A stretch of DNA of 64,000 bases, from positions 310,001-374,000 of the forward strand of contig NZ_VUNZ01000004.1 of assembly GCF_008386505.1 (NCBI RefSeq), read 5' to 3'. Positions 60,119-64,000 of this stretch are shown here, piece after piece. The notes beneath the pieces are model-generated. The model was not told where the DNA came from. It saw only the letters and a program-made list of their open reading frames with translations, and ran no database searches. The first letter of the stretch is position 1; every line of letters begins with the position of its first letter. Position numbers and translations under genes: made by a program. The stretch is from Chryseobacterium sediminis (GTDB taxonomy: Bacteria; Bacteroidota; Bacteroidia; Flavobacteriales; Weeksellaceae).

Positions 60119-62614
60119 ATGGGAGTACTAGTAACCAACGAAACCGTAAAGCAATTATTTCACATTGCTCAGTCGATAGCGAAGGAAAATTATAATGGAA
60201 CCTATGGAGGCCCGCATATTCTGCAGGCTTTAATGCATAAAGATATCGGACTTAATGAATTTCTGAAAAGTATAGATAAAGACCCCGGTTATTTCTATGA
60301 ATGGGCAGACGTCCGCATTGAAGAATACCCTAAAACAAATCATCTTCCCGATGAAGTAGGTCAGGATGATGCGATAGATACCCTTGTAGAAGAAGCTGAT
60401 GACATCCGCTTAAAATTAGGACTGGATGAAATTACTCCTATCTGTCTCCTTACAGCCATTGTAAAACCACAGGTTGTATTCTCACTTCAGCAGCTGAAAT
60501 CACTTCCGCTGAGAGAACATGAGATTTTCAATCTATATAGAAAAGATACACCGTTTACCGTTTCAGAAGATGGTGATTTCTCATCATTGTTTTCAAATGG
60601 TGCAGACTATTCAGATTCTTCATTTCCTTCCATTAAAAGCTATTGTGTAGACAGAACGGCACAGGCAAGAAAAGGAGAAATTGAAAATATCATCGGTAGA
60701 GATAAAGAACTCAGAATGCTGGTAGAAATTCTTTGCCGCAGAAGCAAACCGAATGTAATTATCATCGGTGAACCTGGAGTAGGAAAAACAGCATTGGTAG
60801 AAGGGTTTGCTACTGAAATCATCAAAGGAAACGTTCCCGAAATGCTTAAAAACGGAACCCTTTTAGAACTGGACACCGGAGCATTACTAGCCGGAACCTC
60901 TTATAAAGGTGAAATTGAAGACCGTCTGAAAAAAGTAATCAATGAATGTAAGAAAATTGAAAAAGCCATTCTTTTCATTGATGAGATTCATACCCTTTTA
61001 GACCCCAAAGGAAGCATTGGAAACGTTGCCAACCTTTTGAAGCCCGAGCTTGCCCGAGGTGAAATTACCGTAATTGGAGCTACAACACAGGAAGAATACA
61101 GAAAAATTATAGAGCCGGAACAGGCTTTCAACCGTCGTTTTGAGGTTTTAACCGTGCATGAGCCGGATGAAAAGACCTGCGTAAAAATGATTGATGTACT
61201 TCTTGATGGTTACAAAAAACACCATGGTATTGAAGTTGAAAAAACTGCGATTCCGGAATGTGTACGTCTGGCTAAAAGATATGCAAAAGGTAAAAAATTA
61301 CCCGATGCCGCTATTGATTTATTAGACAGAACAATGGCAGCCATCAAAATGCTTGATGAATTGTCAGAAAAAGAACTCAACAGCTGGAAAGAAAGCTATG
61401 ATGCTATTTTAACAGAAGAATATGCAGACACCAAAGATAAAGCAGACGAATTGATCTGGACTTACAATCTTCTAAGAGATAAAATAAGCCCAATTCTTTG
61501 GGGTTCTTTAAGTGAGCAGCCTGCCATTGACAATTCTATGCCGGTAGATCAGATTCAGAAAATCATTGAAGATACTTATGCAGAGCTTCTACATCATGCC
61601 GCCAAAAAAAGAGAAAAAGTAGACAGACTTGAGCTTGCCGCTGTAATGGCTGCTAAAACCAATATTCCAATCGGGAAGATTCAGGCCCAGGAAAAGGAAA
61701 AACTCCTGAATATGGAATCTCTTCTGCTGAACAGAGTAGTAGGACAGGATCATGCATTAAAAATCCTCTCCGATGCTATTGTTGAAAACCGAAGCGGATT
61801 AAATAAGCCAGGACAGCCTATCGGGTCATTCTTCCTTCTGGGACCTACCGGAACCGGTAAAACAGAGCTGGCAAAATCAATGGCAGAATTACTTTTTAAT
61901 GATGAAAAGGCGATGGTGCGTTTTGATATGTCAGAATTTAAAGAAGAACATTCTGCAGCCTTACTATACGGAGCGCCTCCGGGATACGTAGGATATGAAG
62001 AAGGAGGTATGCTTGTTAATAAAATCAGACAGCAACCCTATACCGTTGTTTTATTTGACGAAATTGAAAAAGCTCACCATTCAGTTTTTGATGTATTCCT
62101 TCAGATTATGGACGAAGGAAAAGTACACGATAAATTGGGTAAAGAAGGAGATTTCAGCAATGCATTGATCTTATTTACCTCCAATATCGGAAGTGAAGAA
62201 ATTGTAAAACAGTTTGAAGAAGGAAAAATTCCGGAATCATCTTCACTGATGCAGATTATGTCAAATTCAGGACGATTCAGACCTGAGTTTTTAGCAAGAA
62301 TTACAGAGATCATTCCTTTTGCACCGATTACAGAATCTATTGCAGAAAGAATCTTTAATATTCAGTTGAAATCACTTCACACTTCATTAACAAGATTGGG
62401 AATTGCTTTAAAAATAAGTGATGATGCAGTAAGAAACCTTGCATTAGGAGGATTCAGCAGCAAATATGGAGCAAGACAGATTTCTGGAGTAATCCGTGCC
62501 CAGCTTGCCAGACCAATCTCTAAAATGATTGTTAGAGAAGAAGTAAAATCCGGCCAGACCATTCATGTAGATTGGAATAAAGACGAAGAAAAAACAAGCT
62601 GGAAAGTAGATTAA
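60119..62614 (+). CDS. tssH: ClpV-type AAA+ ATPase (TssH)
   Basis: 831 residues. N-terminal Clp repeats (LFHIAQSIAKENYNGTYGGPHILQALM), first AAA domain Walker A GEPGVGKTA (217-225) and Walker B ILFIDEIHTLLDP, second AAA domain GPTGTGKTE (575-583) with VVLFDEIEKAHHSVFD, and a C-terminal D2-small domain. Disassembles the contracted sheath (TssB/C) for reuse. The position in a T6SS row distinguishes it from housekeeping ClpB. Confidence 0.92.
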   Translation: MGVLVTNETVKQLFHIAQSIAKENYNGTYGGPHILQALMHKDIGLNEFLKSIDKDPGYFYEWADVRIEEYPKTNHLPDEVGQDDAIDTLVEEADDIRLKLGLDEITPICLLTAIVKPQVVFSLQQLKSLPLREHEIFNLYRKDTPFTVSEDGDFSSLFSNGADYSDSSFPSIKSYCVDRTAQARKGEIENIIGRDKELRMLVEILCRRSKPNVIIIGEPGVGKTALVEGFATEIIKGNVPEMLKNGTLLELDTGALLAGTSYKGEIEDRLKKVINECKKIEKAILFIDEIHTLLDPKGSIGNVANLLKPELARGEITVIGATTQEEYRKIIEPEQAFNRRFEVLTVHEPDEKTCVKMIDVLLDGYKKHHGIEVEKTAIPECVRLAKRYAKGKKLPDAAIDLLDRTMAAIKMLDELSEKELNSWKESYDAILTEEYADTKDKADELIWTYNLLRDKISPILWGSLSEQPAIDNSMPVDQIQKIIEDTYAELLHHAAKKREKVDRLELAAVMAAKTNIPIGKIQAQEKEKLLNMESLLLNRVVGQDHALKILSDAIVENRSGLNKPGQPIGSFFLLGPTGTGKTELAKSMAELLFNDEKAMVRFDMSEFKEEHSAALLYGAPPGYVGYEEGGMLVNKIRQQPYTVVLFDEIEKAHHSVFDVFLQIMDEGKVHDKLGKEGDFSNALILFTSNIGSEEIVKQFEEGKIPESSSLMQIMSNSGRFRPEFLARITEIIPFAPITESIAERIFNIQLKSLHTSLTRLGIALKISDDAVRNLALGGFSSKYGARQISGVIRAQLARPISKMIVREEVKSGQTIHVDWNKDEEKTSWKVD

Positions 62615-62624
62615 TTAGGAAGCG

Positions 62625-62653
62625 AAAGGGCAAAAAAATACATTTGCCTTTTT
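62625..62653 (+). terminator. weak terminator after tssH
   Basis: Stem aaagggcaaa / tttgccttttt with a loop of 8 nt; the run of T is inside the following gene's leader. Probably allows read-through. Confidence 0.5.
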
Positions 62654-62672
62654 GCTTATAAATACAAATAAA

Positions 62673-63539
62673 ATGAAAACCATTGTCAGAAATATTTTTA
62701 CAGGCTTACTATTATTAGGTGCTGTTATTGGTGTAAACGGACAGTTTCTTGCTGCTTCTGATACTTCCGAAAGCAGTGTGAGAAAATATAAGGGCATCAT
62801 TAATGCCAATAAAGACCTTGTAGAATTTATTGAACAGCTACTTCTTCAGAAAGGGCTTCCCAAGCATTTGAGAAACCTTGCGCTGATAGAATCTCATTTC
62901 GACAGAAATATCACTTCCGGAGCCGGAGCAGTAGGAATATGGCAGCTGATGACTGCCCATGCTAACCAATATGGACTTACGGAGCAAAACCGTACCGATG
63001 TTTATAAAAGTACGAAAACAGCTGTTATCTCATTAGCAAATCTCTATAAGAAATATAACAATTGGGTAACCGTTGTAGCAGCTTATAACTGCGGTGAAGG
63101 AAATATTGCCAAAGCCATGGAAGCTGCAGGCTCCACTCAATATCACGAATTTTCCAAATACCTTCCTGGTGAAACCATTAACCATGTGAAGAAATACCTC
63201 AATGCATGCTATGCTACCGGAGAACTTCAGAGTGTTTTAAGTAACTACAATTCTTCAAGAATCAACAAGATTTTCTTTGAGGACGGAAACAGAAGAGTGA
63301 TGACTGCTGCGCTTTCAGAAACGGAGATCAATGCCGGATTCAACCTGAAAGTTGTTGCTGATGAACTTAAGGTAGATATGGATAAAATCCTCACCTGGAA
63401 TCCCGGTATCGTGGAAGAACTGCAGAAAAAAGGAGAAAGTCCTTTCTATCTTCCGGTCGATCTGATGCCAGATTTTCTCTTGAGAAAAAATAAAATATTG
63501 GTCCGTTCCATCAAAGAAGGAGCAAGTACTCAGCAGTAA
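62673..63539 (+). CDS. T6SS-associated lytic transglycosylase (SLT domain) with C-terminal LysM-like segment
   Basis: 288 residues from ATG 62673 (MKTIVRN); an in-frame TTG upstream is unlikely. Signal peptide to about GVNG. SLT domain: LPKHLRNLALIESHF with catalytic Glu73, GAVGIWQLMTAHANQYGL, and VVAAYNCGEGNIAKAM. The C-terminus (AGFNLKVVADELKVDMDKILTWNPGI) is LysM-like and may bind peptidoglycan. It probably opens murein locally for T6SS envelope assembly; an effector role cannot be excluded. Ends at a terminator. Confidence 0.85.
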   Translation: MKTIVRNIFTGLLLLGAVIGVNGQFLAASDTSESSVRKYKGIINANKDLVEFIEQLLLQKGLPKHLRNLALIESHFDRNITSGAGAVGIWQLMTAHANQYGLTEQNRTDVYKSTKTAVISLANLYKKYNNWVTVVAAYNCGEGNIAKAMEAAGSTQYHEFSKYLPGETINHVKKYLNACYATGELQSVLSNYNSSRINKIFFEDGNRRVMTAALSETEINAGFNLKVVADELKVDMDKILTWNPGIVEELQKKGESPFYLPVDLMPDFLLRKNKILVRSIKEGASTQQ

Positions 63540-63556
63540 ATAATTTAAATACAAAT

Positions 63557-63593
63557 AAAATGGCAACCGGTTTGGGCTGGTTGCTATTTTTTT
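63557..63593 (+). terminator. terminator after the transglycosylase gene
   Basis: Stem aaaatggcaacc / ggttgctatttt (one G-U), then a T run. Confidence 0.8.
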
Positions 63594-63749
63594 ATATGAA
63601 AGATTGATGTGTTAAAAAAAGGCCAACTTTATATTAAAGGAATCTTAATATTTCTCACTCAGGTGGAAAATTTTTATTTTTATTATTGTTTTTCAATAAG
63701 TTGAAATCCTTTGTTGATGGTATTTTGAATGGGTTTGTTAAATCCAATA

Positions 63750-63843
63750 TCGTAGAATTACGACAAGAAATCGTAGAACTACTACAATTTTTCAGATTTA
63801 TATTGAAAAGTTTTTTTTAGCAATAAAGAGCCTCTATCTTTGC
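63750..63843 (+). promoter_or_regulatory. promoter of the second tssD, with the same two dyads
   Basis: tcgtagaattacga at 63750-63763 and tcgtagaactacta at 63771-63784, again 21 bp apart; the block from the first dyad through acaattt (42 bp) is identical to 53317-53358. -7 element TATCTTTG at 63836-63843. The dyad-to-ATG distance is 142 bp, against 145 bp in the first copy. Confidence 0.75.
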
Positions 63844-63891
63844 TAAACAAATCACCGAATCACAAAATATTAACGATCAAAATTTACAATC

Positions 63892-64000
63892 ATGGCAGAA
63901 AGAAATTCAAGAGGAATCTTAAAATTCAACGGAGGAGAAGGACAGAAGCTGTTAAAAATGAATTACAGTGTATCCAGATCTACAGACGTATCAGGACGTG
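63892..64000 (+). CDS. tssD: second TssD (Hcp) copy, cut by the window end
   Basis: Only the first 36 residues are in the window: MAERNSRGILKFNGGEGQKL and onward, identical to the 53462 copy except Gly for Asn at position 14. It follows the transglycosylase gene and its terminator with its own promoter. The product and C-terminus lie beyond the edge. Confidence 0.85.
   Translation, partial: MAERNSRGILKFNGGEGQKLLKMNYSVSRSTDVSGR

Noticed and set aside
53300..64000. The two tssD regions as ends of a mobile element
   Set aside because: The shared DNA is a promoter plus coding start of paralogues; no integrase, transposase or target duplication is seen.

Overview
The window is AT-rich chromosomal DNA from a member of the Bacteroidetes, most likely class Flavobacteriia and the Chryseobacterium/Weeksellaceae group. 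Four things point there: TAnnTTTG -7 promoter elements with no obvious Shine-Dalgarno sites, a subtype iii (Bacteroidetes) type VI secretion system (TssO/P/R-type components), a flavobacterial curli operon, and the HU / 29-residue basic protein / RNase G neighbourhood. This assignment comes from reading gene content; no database search was run. No rRNA, tRNA, insertion sequence, prophage or CRISPR array was recognised.

Left part (1-11.7 kb): a truncated SGNH-type hydrolase, an alpha/beta hydrolase and an Ivy-like lysozyme-inhibitor lipoprotein come first. A tyrosine/homogentisate degradation block follows: fumarylacetoacetase, 4-hydroxyphenylpyruvate dioxygenase and homogentisate dioxygenase, with two class I CoA-transferases between them. 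Middle left (11.7-34 kb) is mostly small transport, redox and stress units. They include a TonB receptor plus thioredoxin under a perfect palindromic operator, a cupin/quinone-reductase pair divergent from an HxlR regulator, and an OpuA-type glycine betaine ABC transporter with a long leader. A Crp-like/DoxX/AhpD-like set and a tight electrophile-detoxification operon (MdaB, SDR, monooxygenase, DJ-1/PfpI) follow, then a LysR regulator, two GNAT acetyltransferases, DNA alkylation repair and nitronate monooxygenase. From 34 to 37.5 kb is a cell-envelope operon: NUDIX, acyltransferase, lipoprotein, Mpl ligase.

From 37.7 to 43.3 kb lies a six-gene curli (functional amyloid) operon: a very regular CsgA-like subunit, a CsgB-like protein, CsgE with an extra N-terminal domain, CsgF, CsgG fused to a C-terminal outer-membrane beta-barrel-like domain, and a terminal multidomain lipoprotein. 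It faces a LuxR-type response regulator whose receiver lacks the phosphoacceptor Asp. An OsmC gene with a heptanucleotide tandem repeat touching its start codon, RNase G, a 29-residue basic protein and HU follow.

From 47.7 kb to the end is part of a type VI secretion locus. A response regulator with Glu in place of the phosphoacceptor Asp is divergent from TssO-like, TssO-like, TssP-like and TssR genes. Then come a separately transcribed tssD (Hcp), vgrG (TssI), a metzincin-type putative effector, an overlapping lipoprotein (candidate immunity protein), an unknown membrane protein, ClpV (TssH) and a lytic transglycosylase. A second tssD copy preceded by the same promoter is cut by the window end. 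The sheath and baseplate genes (tssB, C, E, F, G, K, N) are not in the window. The most novel-looking parts are the metzincin effector/lipoprotein pair on the VgrG module and the rebuilt curli operon, each next to an atypical, possibly phosphorylation-independent regulator.
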